Shown here in pieces: positions 55,263 through 63,871 of a stretch of 64,000 nucleotides of DNA. A program made the position numbers and the translations under genes. The stretch is from assembly GCF_900142105.1 (NCBI RefSeq), contig NZ_FQZS01000016.1, positions 36,192 to 100,191 of the forward strand. The letters are read 5' to 3'. This DNA is from Lutispora thermophila DSM 19022 (lineage in GTDB: Bacteria > Bacillota > Clostridia > Lutisporales > Lutisporaceae). The notes under the pieces are model-generated. The model did not search any database, was not told where the DNA came from, and saw nothing but the letters and a program-made list of their open reading frames with translations. How positions within the stretch are numbered: the first letter of the stretch is position 1; each line of letters opens with the position of its first letter.

Positions 55263-55346
55263 GCAGAGCGATTTCATTAGACCTATTAAATTCAATAACA
55301 TTATAGGGGAAAAGTATATAAAAAGCAATATTAAATTATAAACATT

Positions 55347-56453
55347 TTAACCATAAGTCTTAATAACAAAATCAATAATGTTTTTTGCAGAATAAGGCTT
55401 TTTTAGATAAGCAGAAAGTTTTTTCATGCTATCTATTCGTATCTCATTATTTAGTATCTGATTAATCAGGAGCGGTATTTTTTCAATATCAGATGTAGTT
55501 GCTGCAACTCCATTATTCAACAAAAATTCAGCATTATCAGATTCTTGACCTGGAATTGGAGAGAATATAATTAACGGTTTTTCTCTTGATAATACTTCTG
55601 CCACAGTAACTCCTCCAGGTTTTGTTATGATTATATCAGATACTTCGATTAGCTCATGAATGTTATTTATAAATCCATAAACAACGAGGTCATTTTTTGT
55701 ATCTAAGCTTTTGAGCTTATTTTCTAGTTTCTCATTATGCCCCGCAATAGCAATAATCTGTATATTTTTAAGTTTTCTATCTAATTCTTTAACTATTCTA
55801 TTTATTGATCCTAAACCTAGGCCACCTCCCATTACAAGAATAGTTCTTTTATCTTGCAGTTTTAATTTTTGGAGGATATCTGTTCTGTCTAAGGTTAAGG
55901 AAAACTCTCTTCTTATAGGTATACCAAAAGGAAGAACTTTATCTGATGATACTCCAAAATTTTCCATTACATAAATTAGATCTTCATGGGGTATAACGTA
56001 ATAATCAGTATTGTCATTTATGTATGATGAGTGTATGTTAAAGTCTGTAACTATGGTGACTAATGGACATTTGATTTTTCCTTTTTCTTTAAGGTTAGAA
56101 ACAATTGAAGAAGGAAAACTATGAGTACAGAAAACAATATCAGGTTCAAAACTCACTTTTGGCTTTCTTAACCATACAGTTGATAATAATTTGTTTGTTA
56201 TTTCGTTTATATCGATTATAGGGTCTAATTTGTTTGTCTTTTCATATATTTTACCCCAGGCCTTAGGATAAAATTTAATAATATTTAAATAACTGTCTAG
56301 AATTACTTTATCTAGCAAGGGACTGATTAAGCTTATAGTATTTATTATCCTTACATTATTTTCAGGATCTGCTGATAAGAATTCATTCCTTATGGTGTGA
56401 GCAACCTGATCATGTCCGTTACCTATAGATACTGAAAATATAAGTATATTCAA
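55347..56453 (-). CDS. Diacylglycerol glycosyltransferase-like protein (UgtP/MGDG synthase family)
   Basis: A 368-residue GT28-type glycosyltransferase. The N-terminal domain has the family motif SIGNGHDQVAHTI, and the C-terminal donor-binding domain has VMGGGLGLGSINRIV, VYGFINNIHELIEVSDIIITKPGGVTVAEVLSREKP and a final QESDNAEFLLNNG. Relatives glycosylate diacylglycerol to make glycolipids and lipoteichoic acid anchors at the membrane face. The start is TTG at 56453 with AAGGAGTGA upstream. It is divergent from the spoIIA operon. Confidence 0.87.
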   Translation of the reverse strand: MNILIFSVSIGNGHDQVAHTIRNEFLSADPENNVRIINTISLISPLLDKVILDSYLNIIKFYPKAWGKIYEKTNKLDPIIDINEITNKLLSTVWLRKPKVSFEPDIVFCTHSFPSSIVSNLKEKGKIKCPLVTIVTDFNIHSSYINDNTDYYVIPHEDLIYVMENFGVSSDKVLPFGIPIRREFSLTLDRTDILQKLKLQDKRTILVMGGGLGLGSINRIVKELDRKLKNIQIIAIAGHNEKLENKLKSLDTKNDLVVYGFINNIHELIEVSDIIITKPGGVTVAEVLSREKPLIIFSPIPGQESDNAEFLLNNGVAATTSDIEKIPLLINQILNNEIRIDSMKKLSAYLKKPYSAKNIIDFVIKTYG

Positions 56454-56633
56454 AATATCACTCCTTATTTATAACAAGTATTGCACTTTATTATTGTAAA
56501 GATACATAATATTTCCTTTGTATTTATACGATAAATCGTCCTAAAAGTTTCATATATTATCAAACAGCTGTTTAAGCAATTAAATAAAAAATTGATAATC
56601 TACCTATTCGAACAAAACATTACATTTTTCTAT

Positions 56634-56662
56634 GAAGGAAAAAATAAGTCAATAAAGAATAT
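56634..56662 (+). promoter_or_regulatory. Sigma-H-type promoter of the spoIIA operon
   Basis: GAAGGAAAA (56634-56642), 11 bases, then AAAGAATAT (56654-56662) matches the sigma-H consensus RnAGGAwWW-N11/12-RnnGAATww at every fixed position. It lies about 30 bases before spoIIAA. A weak Spo0A-box-like TTCGAACA occurs near 56608. In Bacillus the operon is sigma-H and Spo0A dependent. Confidence 0.8.
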
Positions 56663-56692
56663 TAATACTACTATGGTAATGGAGGGAAAATG

Positions 56693-57028
56693 ATGCAAGT
56701 TAGCTTTGAGACATGTAATAATATACTGATTATAAAACTAAATGGGGAGTTAGACCATCATAGTTCAAATTATGTTAGGGATAAAGTAGATGAAGAAATA
56801 ATGCTGAAAAACCCAAAGCATGTAATATTTGATATGAGTCACCTTAATTTTATGGATAGTTCTGGTATAGGAGTAATAATAGGTAGGTATAAACTTGTTG
56901 CTACAAATGGAGGTAAAGTAGGTATTATATCTATGAAACCGCAAATTAAGAGAATATATGAAATATGTGGTTTGAAAAGAATCATTCCAAGCTATGACGA
57001 CAAAAAAACTGCAATAGAAAAACTGTAA
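56693..57028 (+). CDS. spoIIAA: Anti-sigma F factor antagonist SpoIIAA
   Basis: A 111-residue STAS-domain protein. It binds SpoIIAB to free sigma-F in the forespore. The phosphorylatable serine sits in the motif [15 protein letters not shown] (about residue 57). The start at 56693 is six bases after GGAGGG; the ATG at 56690 is too close. It is the first gene of the canonical sigF operon. Confidence 0.95.
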   Translation: MQVSFETCNNILIIKLNGELDHHSSNYVRDKVDEEIMLKNPKHVIFDMSHLNFMDSSGIGVIIGRYKLVATNGGKVGIISMKPQIKRIYEICGLKRIIPSYDDKKTAIEKL

Positions 57029-57042
57029 AGGGGCGTAAGTTA

Positions 57043-57471
57043 ATGAGAATAGATAATGAAATGAAACTAGAGTTTATGAGTAAGTCACAAAATGAAAGCT
57101 TTGCAAGATCAGTAGTAGCTGCCTTTGCAGCTCAATTGGATCCAACAATTGAAGAATTATCTGAAATCAAGACAGCTGTATCAGAAGCTGTAACTAATGC
57201 TATTATACATGGTTATGAATATGAACAAGGATATGTCACAATAGTATGTAGAATAATTGATAATACTGTAGAGGTGGAAGTAAGTGATAGAGGTAAAGGA
57301 ATAGAAGACATTGAGAAGGCAAGACAACCTTTATTTACAAGCAAACCAGAGTTAGAGAGATCAGGTATGGGTTTTACAGTTATGGAGACCTTTATGGATC
57401 AAGTAACAGTTATTTCTGAGCTGGGCAAAGGGACAACTGTGATAATGAAAAAATCTTTTAAGAAAGATTGA
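57043..57471 (+). CDS. spoIIAB: Anti-sigma F factor / kinase SpoIIAB
   Basis: A 142-residue GHKL-type kinase that holds sigma-F inactive and phosphorylates SpoIIAA. N-box: [20 protein letters not shown]1: [15 protein letters not shown]2: [15 protein letters not shown]. It follows spoIIAA by 14 bases and its stop overlaps the upstream frame of sigF. Confidence 0.96.
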   Translation: MRIDNEMKLEFMSKSQNESFARSVVAAFAAQLDPTIEELSEIKTAVSEAVTNAIIHGYEYEQGYVTIVCRIIDNTVEVEVSDRGKGIEDIEKARQPLFTSKPELERSGMGFTVMETFMDQVTVISELGKGTTVIMKKSFKKD

Positions 57472-57482
57472 TGAGGTATTAT

Positions 57483-58220
57483 ATGGATTGGTCAGAGCTT
57501 TCACAAGAAGCCATAATTGAGTATATTAAGAAAGCCCAGAACGGAGATACGGAAGCAGAAAATTATATTGTTTCACAGAATCTAGGTTTGGTTCGCAGCG
57601 TTGTTAAGAGATTTCTTAACAGAGGATGTGAGTATGAGGATCTGATACAGATAGGAAGTATTGGATTACTAAAAGCTATAAAAAAATTTGATACATCATA
57701 TAATGTTAGATTTTCTACATATGCAATTCCTATGATTATTGGTGAAATTAAGAGGTTTTTAAGAGATGATGGTATAATTAAAGTTAGCAGAAATTTGAAG
57801 GAGATCGCTATAAAAGCCAATGCCTACAGAGAAAACATTGAAAAGAATTTCGGAAGAGAACCAACTATATCTGAATTAGCAGCAGAGCTTGATATCCCAG
57901 CGGAAGATTTAATCATGGCTATGGACTCCATAAATTCAACTCAATCCTTATATGATGTTATTCATCAGGATGATGGAACGCCGGTATTGCTTATAGATAA
58001 AATTCAGAATGAGAGTATAGAAGATAGCAGTTTGATAGATAAGATAGCATTAAGAGAAGTACTAGCTACATTAGAACCAAGAGAGCGTCAGATAATCATT
58101 TTAAGATACTTCAATGAAAAAACTCAATGTCAAGTTGCAGAAATGCTAGGTATATCACAAGTGCAAGTATCAAGAATAGAGAAAAAAATACTGGATAAGT
58201 TAAGAAAAAGAATAATGTGA
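57483..58220 (+). CDS. sigF: RNA polymerase sporulation sigma factor F
   Basis: A 245-residue sigma-70-family factor that starts forespore gene expression. Region 2 has NLGLVRSVVKRFLNRGCEYEDLIQIGSIGLLKAIKKFD and YAIPMIIGEIKRFLRDDG. Region 3 has NLKEIAIKANAY. Region 4 has LEPRERQIIILRYF and the helix-turn-helix QCQVAEMLGISQVQVSRIEKKIL. The ATG at 57483 is five bases after GAGGT; TTG 57468 and ATG 57471 overlap the previous stop. Confidence 0.96.
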   Translation: MDWSELSQEAIIEYIKKAQNGDTEAENYIVSQNLGLVRSVVKRFLNRGCEYEDLIQIGSIGLLKAIKKFDTSYNVRFSTYAIPMIIGEIKRFLRDDGIIKVSRNLKEIAIKANAYRENIEKNFGREPTISELAAELDIPAEDLIMAMDSINSTQSLYDVIHQDDGTPVLLIDKIQNESIEDSSLIDKIALREVLATLEPRERQIIILRYFNEKTQCQVAEMLGISQVQVSRIEKKILDKLRKRIM

Positions 58221-58231
58221 TTATAAAGAAG

Positions 58232-58267
58232 AATCTCAAACATATTTTATGAGATTTTTCTTTTTTT
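58232..58267 (+). terminator. Terminator after sigF
   Basis: AATCTCA pairs with TGAGATT around a loop of about 11 bases, followed by a T-rich run. It is a medium-strength stem. Confidence 0.75.
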
Positions 58268-58324
58268 GAATTATTATATAAAAATTATAAATACTAAATC
58301 TAGAATTATATAGAGGTGTATAGC

Positions 58325-58459
58325 ATGTTTAAGCTTCACTACTTAATCATTATATTGGTTGTTGTTTTAATTACATATTTCTCGTGGGCTACCACAAAAA
58401 GCAAATCGTTAGATCATATACCTGAAAAAGCTAAGTTAGTATATAACAAAATAAAATAA
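58325..58459 (+). CDS. Small single-pass membrane protein (44 residues)
   Basis: A short ORF preceded by GAGGTG seven bases upstream of the ATG. The predicted protein has one hydrophobic helix (residues 5-21, LHYLIIILVVVLITYFS) and a positively charged soluble tail ending in KAKLVYNKIK. I do not recognise it. The good ribosome binding site, typical membrane helix and location just after sigF make it a likely real sporulation-linked small gene. Confidence 0.55.
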   Translation: MFKLHYLIIILVVVLITYFSWATTKSKSLDHIPEKAKLVYNKIK

Positions 58460-58482
58460 GTGGATTTTTTGAGGTGAATATT

Positions 58483-58608
58483 ATGAAGCAAAATGATTAT
58501 TATAGAATTAATAAGAATTATTTAAACATGGAGCAGGAAGGTGAAAATGAGATAAGATCAAATATAGATGAAAAGATTAATAGAAATATAATGAGAAAGC
58601 ATGATTAA
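58483..58608 (+). CDS. Small hydrophilic protein (41 residues)
   Basis: A short ORF with GAGGTG seven bases before the ATG, 23 bases after the preceding small gene. The predicted peptide is Asn-, Glu- and Lys-rich with no hydrophobic segment. I do not recognise it. Coding status rests on the ribosome binding site and the tandem arrangement; the IS element begins 13 bases after its stop. Confidence 0.45.
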   Translation: MKQNDYYRINKNYLNMEQEGENEIRSNIDEKINRNIMRKHD

Positions 58609-58627
58609 AATGATTTCTACTGGGAGT

Positions 58628-58644
58628 GTAAATAATTTTGTGTA
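58628..58644 (+). repeat. Left terminal inverted repeat of the IS256-like element
   Basis: GTAAATAATTTTGTGTA, matching the right repeat at 16 of 17 positions in inverted orientation. Confidence 0.8.
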
Positions 58645-58702
58645 TTCTCCTTTTCTTGGCAAATAAACATGGTTCAAATAACTTAACATAAAATGTATTT
58701 TG

Positions 58703-58774
58703 CAGGTCTAGCCGCGCAGCAATGAGCGCCGGGGTTTGGGGCAGCGCCCCATGACTATCCAGCAAACCTGTCGA
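58703..58774. repeat. GC-rich foldable segment at the 3' end of the transposase gene
   Basis: About 70 bases that are far richer in G and C than the surrounding roughly 30% GC sequence. Outer arms CAGGT and ACCTG enclose two inner stems: GCGC-N8-GCGC, and GGGGC-AGC-GCCCC (58738-58750). The segment includes the transposase stop codon at 58755-58757. It could end transposase transcription, be a structured RNA, or be a small palindromic element that travels with the IS. Confidence 0.6.
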
Positions 58775-59979
58775 CAAACCTATTTTGAAAAAAGATGGAC
58801 AATTGAGCGATCACCAAATCCCAATCACGGTATCGCTGTGTCCATTTTTTTGTTACATTTATTGTTGCAAGGTATAGCATTTTTACTAGGCTTTCATCTG
58901 TAGGGAATATTAACTTGTTTTTTGTAACTTTTCTATACTGACTGTGTAGGCTTTCTATTACATTTGTTGTGTATATTATCTTTCGAAGCTCCGGTGGATA
59001 TGTAAAGAATGTACATAAACTATCCCAATTTTGCTCCCAACTCTTTACTGCATTTGGATACTTGCTTTGCCTTTTTTCTTTTACTAAGAGTAATTTCTCT
59101 AAGGCTGATTCTTCTGATGGTGCACTATAAACAGTTTTAAGGTCAGCTGCAAATTGTTTCCTATCCTTGTAAGGTACATATTTCAGGCTTGACCTTAGTT
59201 GATGGATTATACATCTTTGCTTGTGGAAAAGCCGCTTCTATGGCTTCCTTAAAGCCATTTAACCCATCTACAGAGAATATTAAAACATCTTTAACTCCAC
59301 GATTTTTTAATTCGTTTAATATTCCAAGCCAATACTTGCTAGTTTCGTTACCTCCGATCCAAATACCTAGTACATCTTTATAGCCATCTAAATTCACGCC
59401 CATTACTACATATGCTGCTTTATTGACTATCTGTTTATCCTCTCGTACTTTGTAGTCAATTGCGCCCATAAATATAAATGGATAGATTGCTTCTAATGGT
59501 CTACTTTGCCACTTTTGCACCATAGGTAATATTCTTTCGGTAATCTTACTGACCATCTCTGGTGATATTTCCACACCGTATAAATCTTGAATTTGAGCGT
59601 GAATATCCCTGGTTGTCATACCTGAGGCATAGAGAGCCAATACCTTCTCCTCAATACAAGTAACATTTTTTTGATACTTAGGTATTATCTGAGGCTCAAA
59701 TTCTCCATCACGATCTTTAAGAATGTTAAGTTCAATCTCTCCTAATTGTGACTTGATAGTCTTTTTGGAATATCCATTTCTGCTGTTTTCACTGGCTTTC
59801 AATTGTTTTGTCCCTGCATCATATTTGCTATAGCCTAATTTTTCATCAAGTTCAGCTTCTAATGCTTCTTGCAGCACCTCACGGAACATTTCCTTTAATG
59901 TAGCTAGAATGTCATCGGCACTACTAAAGTTTTTCTCGCGAATTAATTCTCTAATTACTTCTTTAGGTAATACTGACAT
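58755..59979 (-). pseudogene. IS256-family transposase, frameshifted
   Basis: The intact protein would be about 410 residues. The first frame (59979 to about 59220) encodes the N-terminal part and ends in an out-of-family tail and stop at 59161. Homology resumes in the next frame from about 59219 with QRCIIHQLRSSLKYV and continues through TTNVIESLHSQYRKVTK to RFAG and a TAG at 58755. The catalytic Glu (NVIES) lies only in the second part. In addition, the usual first catalytic motif FMDAI reads FMGAID here, so the first Asp also seems lost or shifted. The start ATG has AAGGAGGAG upstream. Confidence 0.9.
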
Positions 59980-59984
59980 AATAT

Positions 59985-60033
59985 AAATCTCCTCCTTAGC
60001 TTTATATCCAGATTCTCGCCAAGAAGGAGATTT
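59985..60033 (-). promoter_or_regulatory. Hairpin masking the transposase ribosome binding site
   Basis: On the minus strand AAATCTCCTTCTT (60033-60021) pairs with AAGGAGGAGATTT (59997-59985), 12 of 13 positions, with a 23-base loop. The second arm is the ribosome binding site of the transposase. Transcripts reading in from outside would fold and hide the site, a known protective device in some insertion sequences. Confidence 0.6.
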
Positions 60034-60044
60034 TTAATTCTATT

Positions 60045-60061
60045 TACACAAAATTTTTTAC
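60045..60061 (-). repeat. Right terminal inverted repeat of the IS256-like element
   Basis: Minus strand GTAAAAAATTTTGTGTA, the partner of the repeat at 58628-58644. Confidence 0.8.
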
Positions 60062-60142
60062 GGGCTCGAGAAATATTATAATATTTCTCCATAATTGAAT
60101 ATTAATCTATAATATAGTTCTAATTATCATTTACTATAACTT

Positions 60143-62515
60143 TTATTCAGTGATTGAATTACTTGAACCATTAAATTCTATATTATCAATGTCCTCATTT
60201 ACCGTTCCATCATCTATAATATTGTCATCGATATGTTCATTAATATCAGGCACATAATTTTTATGAATATCACATACTGCAGTAGGAGCTTCATAAATTG
60301 CATCAGCAGGCATTTTTCTATTAGGATCTAACGGTTCGTGTCTTTGGGTAAATACCTTTGATTGAACAGATTCTATTGGACAATATTCTGATGCCAGTTT
60401 GTTTGATATTGTGCATATATCCTTAATAACATGTATGTCGCATATACTGTCGACAGGAGGTTCAGTGCCTTTTATAAACAACTCTGAGCGTATTGTTGCT
60501 CCTCTTGGGTCAAGAGCGCATAATTCAGAAGGTCTTTTACCAGATTCGGTGCATATGTTAACTGCAACTAAACCATCGGGTTTTTCAAACTCTTTTCTCT
60601 TTAAATCTTTATGAACTTCCTGCATAACTGCCTTCCACAACTTTGCAGGATACGAACCTCCTGTGAAATTCATAGCTTTTGGTTCATCATGACCCATCCA
60701 TACTACTGCAGTGTAATATGGAGTATATCCGGCAAACCAAGCATCCTTCATATCAGAAGTAGTACCTGTTTTGCCTGCTACGGGCATATTTGATAATGCT
60801 GCATTACCGCCGGTACCACCTTTTATTACTCCTTTCATGATGTCCACCATCATATAAGCGACTTGCTCGCTTATTACCCTATGCTTTTCAGGAGTATTAT
60901 CAAGTATTACATTTCCATGTCTGTCTAAAACTTTAGTAAAGGATACGGGTTTAGTATATACGCCTTTATTTGGAAAAACAGTGTAGGCAGCAGCTAACTC
61001 AACAGGCTTTATACCCTTTGTCATGCCACCTAAAGCCAAAGCAGGAAGATTTAAATCAGTTTTACTTCCTGTTTTTACTATAGTACTAATTCCAAACTTT
61101 TCTAGATATTCTACAGAACGTTGAACTCCAATATCCTGAACAATTTTTACTGCCACTACGTTTAATGAACTCTGAATAGCTTCTCTAACCGTTACCAAAC
61201 CATTGAAATTTCTGCTATAGTTATTTGGAGAGTAATTTCCGAATGTGACAGGAGAATCATCAATGACTGTGGCAGCAGTATATCCATTATCTAACGCAGG
61301 AGTATAAACAGCAAGCGGTTTAATTGATGAACCTGGTTGTCTAGGTGATTGAGTTGCTCTGTTTAGTCCTCTTCTTACCTTTGAACTTCTTCCACCCATG
61401 ACTGCTTTTATATGTCCTGTGTTATTATCAATTATAACCATAGCTGCTTCTGGCTGCAGCGTTCCATTTTCATCTTCAGTGGATTTAGGAAACAGTTGGG
61501 CATTATTAAATGTATCTTCCATAATGTTTTGTATTTTTGTATCTATGGTAGAAACTATTTTTAAACCCCCATTGAATACTTTTCTTTCAGCTTCCTCTTT
61601 TGAATATCCTAGCTTTTCTTGAAAAGCGGATATTACATCTTTTATTACCATATCAGCAAAATAAGTAGTTTCAACTTCCTTTTCTATTTTAGCAAGTTTT
61701 ATTTCTTGAGCAATAGCTTCATCATATTCTGCTCGAGATATCATGTTTTGCTTCAACATTTCGCTCAATATTAAATTTTTACGCTGCATAGATCTTTCAT
61801 AGTTAAGATAAGGTGAATATGCGGAAGGAAGATTTGTAATACCTGCTATAACAGCCGATTCAGCTAATGTTAAGTTACTTACGTCTTTGCCAAAATAATA
61901 TAAAGCAGCTTCCTGAACACCTGCAATGTTATTTCCACCCAAGCCAATGGTATTTAAGTATGCTTCTAATATCTGATCCTTAGTAAATTGTCTTTCTAAT
62001 TGAATAGCATAATACATTTCAATTACTTTACGTTTCCATAATTTATCTCTAGTCAGATAGACGTTTTTAATCAACTGCTGCGTAATTGTACTTCCGCCAT
62101 GAGCTAATTTTCTTTGCTTAATGTCTTCAATGGCAGAACCAATAATACGTTGTATATCAATGCCGTTATGTTTATAAAATCTTTTATCTTCAATAGCAAT
62201 AAAAGCATTTTGTAAATGTTTTGGAATCTTATCTAAGGATACAATGCTTCTATTCTCATTGGCATGAAGTTTATCGATAACATTACCTTCCTCATCAACT
62301 ATATAAGTTGTTTGATTTAAGTTAAATACTTCTTCGGTATCCAATGGCGGAGCACTGCTAATCCAACTATAAGCGATACCTAAAGCTATACCAGCCCCAA
62401 TAAAAACTATAAGCAATAAAATTAATACTGTAATCTTTAAAATCTTATTTAAAGATGTTTTTTTCTTTTTACTTGATGTTTTATCTAAATTTGATTTCGT
62501 TTCTTCGGTACTCAT
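60143..62515 (-). CDS. Class A penicillin-binding protein (PBP1A-like)
   Basis: Bifunctional peptidoglycan glycosyltransferase and transpeptidase, 790 residues. It has a cytoplasmic basic tail and a membrane helix (about 28-50). The GT51 domain has EDKRFYKHNGID with the catalytic Glu and GGSTITQQLIKN. The transpeptidase domain has SxxK as PGSSIKPL, SxN as SSLNVVA, and AGKTGTTSDMKDAWF. A C-terminal extension carries Cys pairs and an acidic Asp/Asn-rich end. All catalytic motifs are intact. AGGAGG precedes the ATG at 62515. It is divergent from yunB. Confidence 0.96.
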   Translation of the reverse strand: MSTEETKSNLDKTSSKKKKTSLNKILKITVLILLLIVFIGAGIALGIAYSWISSAPPLDTEEVFNLNQTTYIVDEEGNVIDKLHANENRSIVSLDKIPKHLQNAFIAIEDKRFYKHNGIDIQRIIGSAIEDIKQRKLAHGGSTITQQLIKNVYLTRDKLWKRKVIEMYYAIQLERQFTKDQILEAYLNTIGLGGNNIAGVQEAALYYFGKDVSNLTLAESAVIAGITNLPSAYSPYLNYERSMQRKNLILSEMLKQNMISRAEYDEAIAQEIKLAKIEKEVETTYFADMVIKDVISAFQEKLGYSKEEAERKVFNGGLKIVSTIDTKIQNIMEDTFNNAQLFPKSTEDENGTLQPEAAMVIIDNNTGHIKAVMGGRSSKVRRGLNRATQSPRQPGSSIKPLAVYTPALDNGYTAATVIDDSPVTFGNYSPNNYSRNFNGLVTVREAIQSSLNVVAVKIVQDIGVQRSVEYLEKFGISTIVKTGSKTDLNLPALALGGMTKGIKPVELAAAYTVFPNKGVYTKPVSFTKVLDRHGNVILDNTPEKHRVISEQVAYMMVDIMKGVIKGGTGGNAALSNMPVAGKTGTTSDMKDAWFAGYTPYYTAVVWMGHDEPKAMNFTGGSYPAKLWKAVMQEVHKDLKRKEFEKPDGLVAVNICTESGKRPSELCALDPRGATIRSELFIKGTEPPVDSICDIHVIKDICTISNKLASEYCPIESVQSKVFTQRHEPLDPNRKMPADAIYEAPTAVCDIHKNYVPDINEHIDDNIIDDGTVNEDIDNIEFNGSSNSITE

Positions 62516-62735
62516 TCTATACCTCCTTATTAAATTTTAAGGGATACCAAGTCATTTCAACAGACCAATTATACCATATAAGAGCAATGTAATCAAATTA
62601 AGGCTCCTGTCAGTGTATTTTGACGAATAAATAAGCAATTAGTTCTCTGTTAAAGAAATATATTAAACATTGAACATGCTTTTTTTTACATATATTTATA
62701 TGAAGCTATTATTATTTATTTTGGTGGTGTAATTT

Positions 62736-63428
62736 ATGAGATGGCATAATAAGCGTTCGTATAAAAAAAGAAAAGCTATTCTATTTATTATTACAATATC
62801 AATATTTATTCTTGTTCTATATTTCTATATATATGTAGAAAATAATATCAGAGCCAAAATAGCAGTCATGTCTGAAATAAAAGCTAGATTATTTGCAACA
62901 CAAGCTATAAATGATGCAGTAAGAAAAAAAATAGAAATGGATGCTTTTAAAAATTTAGTAAGCATTCAAACTGATAATATGGGTAGAGTTACAATGGTCC
63001 AAGCTAATACTTCTGAAATGAATAAAATTGCAGTTGAAACTTCTCTTTCGATACAGAGAGAGTTGGAGGACATAAAGACAAAAGATCTTTATATTGCAAT
63101 TGGAAATATTATGGGTAGTCAATTATTTGCCGATGTTGGACCTAAAATGAAAGTAAAGATTTTACCAGCAGGTTCTGTAAATGTAAATTTTACAACGGAG
63201 TTCTCTGAAGCCGGAATAAATCAGACAAGATTAAAGATATACATGAAAGTAGATACAAAGGTGCAAATAATAGTTCCTTTTGCTGGTAATGAAATAGATG
63301 TTTCTACTAATATACCAGTCTCAGAAACTATAATAGTTGGAGATGTACCAGAAAGTTATATTAATTTGCCCAATGGAAGTTCAAAATTTCTAGATTTAGT
63401 TCCTACAAAGAATCCTTTCAACGATTGA
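62736..63428 (+). CDS. yunB: Sporulation protein YunB
   Basis: A 230-residue protein. A basic N-terminus (RWHNKRSYKKRK) precedes a membrane helix (about 14-32), then a conserved YunB domain with IKARLFATQAINDAVRKKI, NMGRVTMVQANTSEMNKIAVE, GSQLFADVGPKMKVKILPAGSV and a late NIPVSETIIVGDVPESYINLP. In Bacillus it is a mother-cell (sigma-E) protein needed for normal sporulation; its mechanism is unclear. GGTGGTG precedes the ATG. Confidence 0.88.
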   Translation: MRWHNKRSYKKRKAILFIITISIFILVLYFYIYVENNIRAKIAVMSEIKARLFATQAINDAVRKKIEMDAFKNLVSIQTDNMGRVTMVQANTSEMNKIAVETSLSIQRELEDIKTKDLYIAIGNIMGSQLFADVGPKMKVKILPAGSVNVNFTTEFSEAGINQTRLKIYMKVDTKVQIIVPFAGNEIDVSTNIPVSETIIVGDVPESYINLPNGSSKFLDLVPTKNPFND

Positions 63429-63604
63429 GACATGATGATTGTTAACAAATAATTAAATATAAAGTAGAAATACTGATAGTTTTATTGATAAATTTTATTA
63501 TAAAACTCTTGTTTAGATAGGAAACATAAAAAAAGAAAAAAATATTGCTTTACATGCAATTATTAAACTACTGATGATGAAAATAATATCCAATAAAAAA
63601 CATG

Positions 63605-63633
63605 TTGACAGTTTAGATATTACATGATAATAT
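63605..63633 (+). promoter_or_regulatory. rRNA operon promoter P1
   Basis: TTGACA (63605-63610), a 17-base spacer and TAATAT (63628-63633): near-consensus. It is the first of two tandem promoters before the 16S gene. Confidence 0.82.
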
Positions 63634-63691
63634 ATAATTCCTGCTTCGGTGGGAATACACACCACAACAATGTACAAAAAGAAAAAACATA

Positions 63692-63720
63692 TTGACAACA
63701 GAGTCAAGTTGTGATATGCT
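63692..63720 (+). promoter_or_regulatory. rRNA operon promoter P2
   Basis: TTGACA (63692-63697), a 17-base spacer and TATGCT (63715-63720). It lies 87 bases after P1, as in typical Firmicute rRNA operons. Confidence 0.82.
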
Positions 63721-63760
63721 ATAAAAGTCGGCGCGATGAGCTGACGAAGAGAGAGAAATG

Positions 63761-63779
63761 GACTTTGAAAACTAAACAG
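63761..63779 (+). promoter_or_regulatory. boxA-like antitermination element in the rRNA leader
   Basis: GACTTTGAAAACTAAACAG resembles the Firmicute boxA (CTTTGAAAACT), about 100 bases before the 16S start. It would recruit Nus factors. Confidence 0.55.
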
Positions 63780-63871
63780 TACTAGAAGAAAGTAATTCTT
63801 TTGAGTAGGATTGAACAAAGAAGAGTTAATTTAGGTAGAAGCTATGACGGAAGTCGTAGGTTAAATAGAAT

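Larger units (their letters stand above)
58622..60067 (-). mobile_element. Decayed IS256-family insertion sequence
   Basis: About 1.45 kb holding one IS256-type (mutator-like) transposase on the minus strand. It is bounded by terminal inverted repeats: GTAAATAATTTTGTGTA at 58628-58644 and the reverse complement GTAAAAAATTTTGTGTA at 60045-60061, one mismatch in 17. The outer six bases on each side (GGGAGT; GGGCTC) match only partly. I see no convincing 8-9 base target duplication. The transposase frame is broken, so the copy should not move by itself. It sits between the sigF cluster and the PBP gene without interrupting a recognised gene. Confidence 0.88.

Noticed and set aside
58577..58777. 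66-residue minus-strand frame at the end of the IS
   Set aside because: Spans the GC-rich block and terminal repeat; no motif and no ribosome binding site. The transposase stop is already defined at 58755.
59205..59225. Programmed ribosomal frameshift in the transposase
   Set aside because: No slippery heptamer with downstream structure is visible, IS256-type transposases are normally one frame, and a second catalytic motif is also damaged. Mutation is simpler.
58600..60080. Target-site duplication around the IS256-like element
   Set aside because: Flanking bases on the two sides do not give a convincing 8-9 base direct repeat; only GGG is shared.
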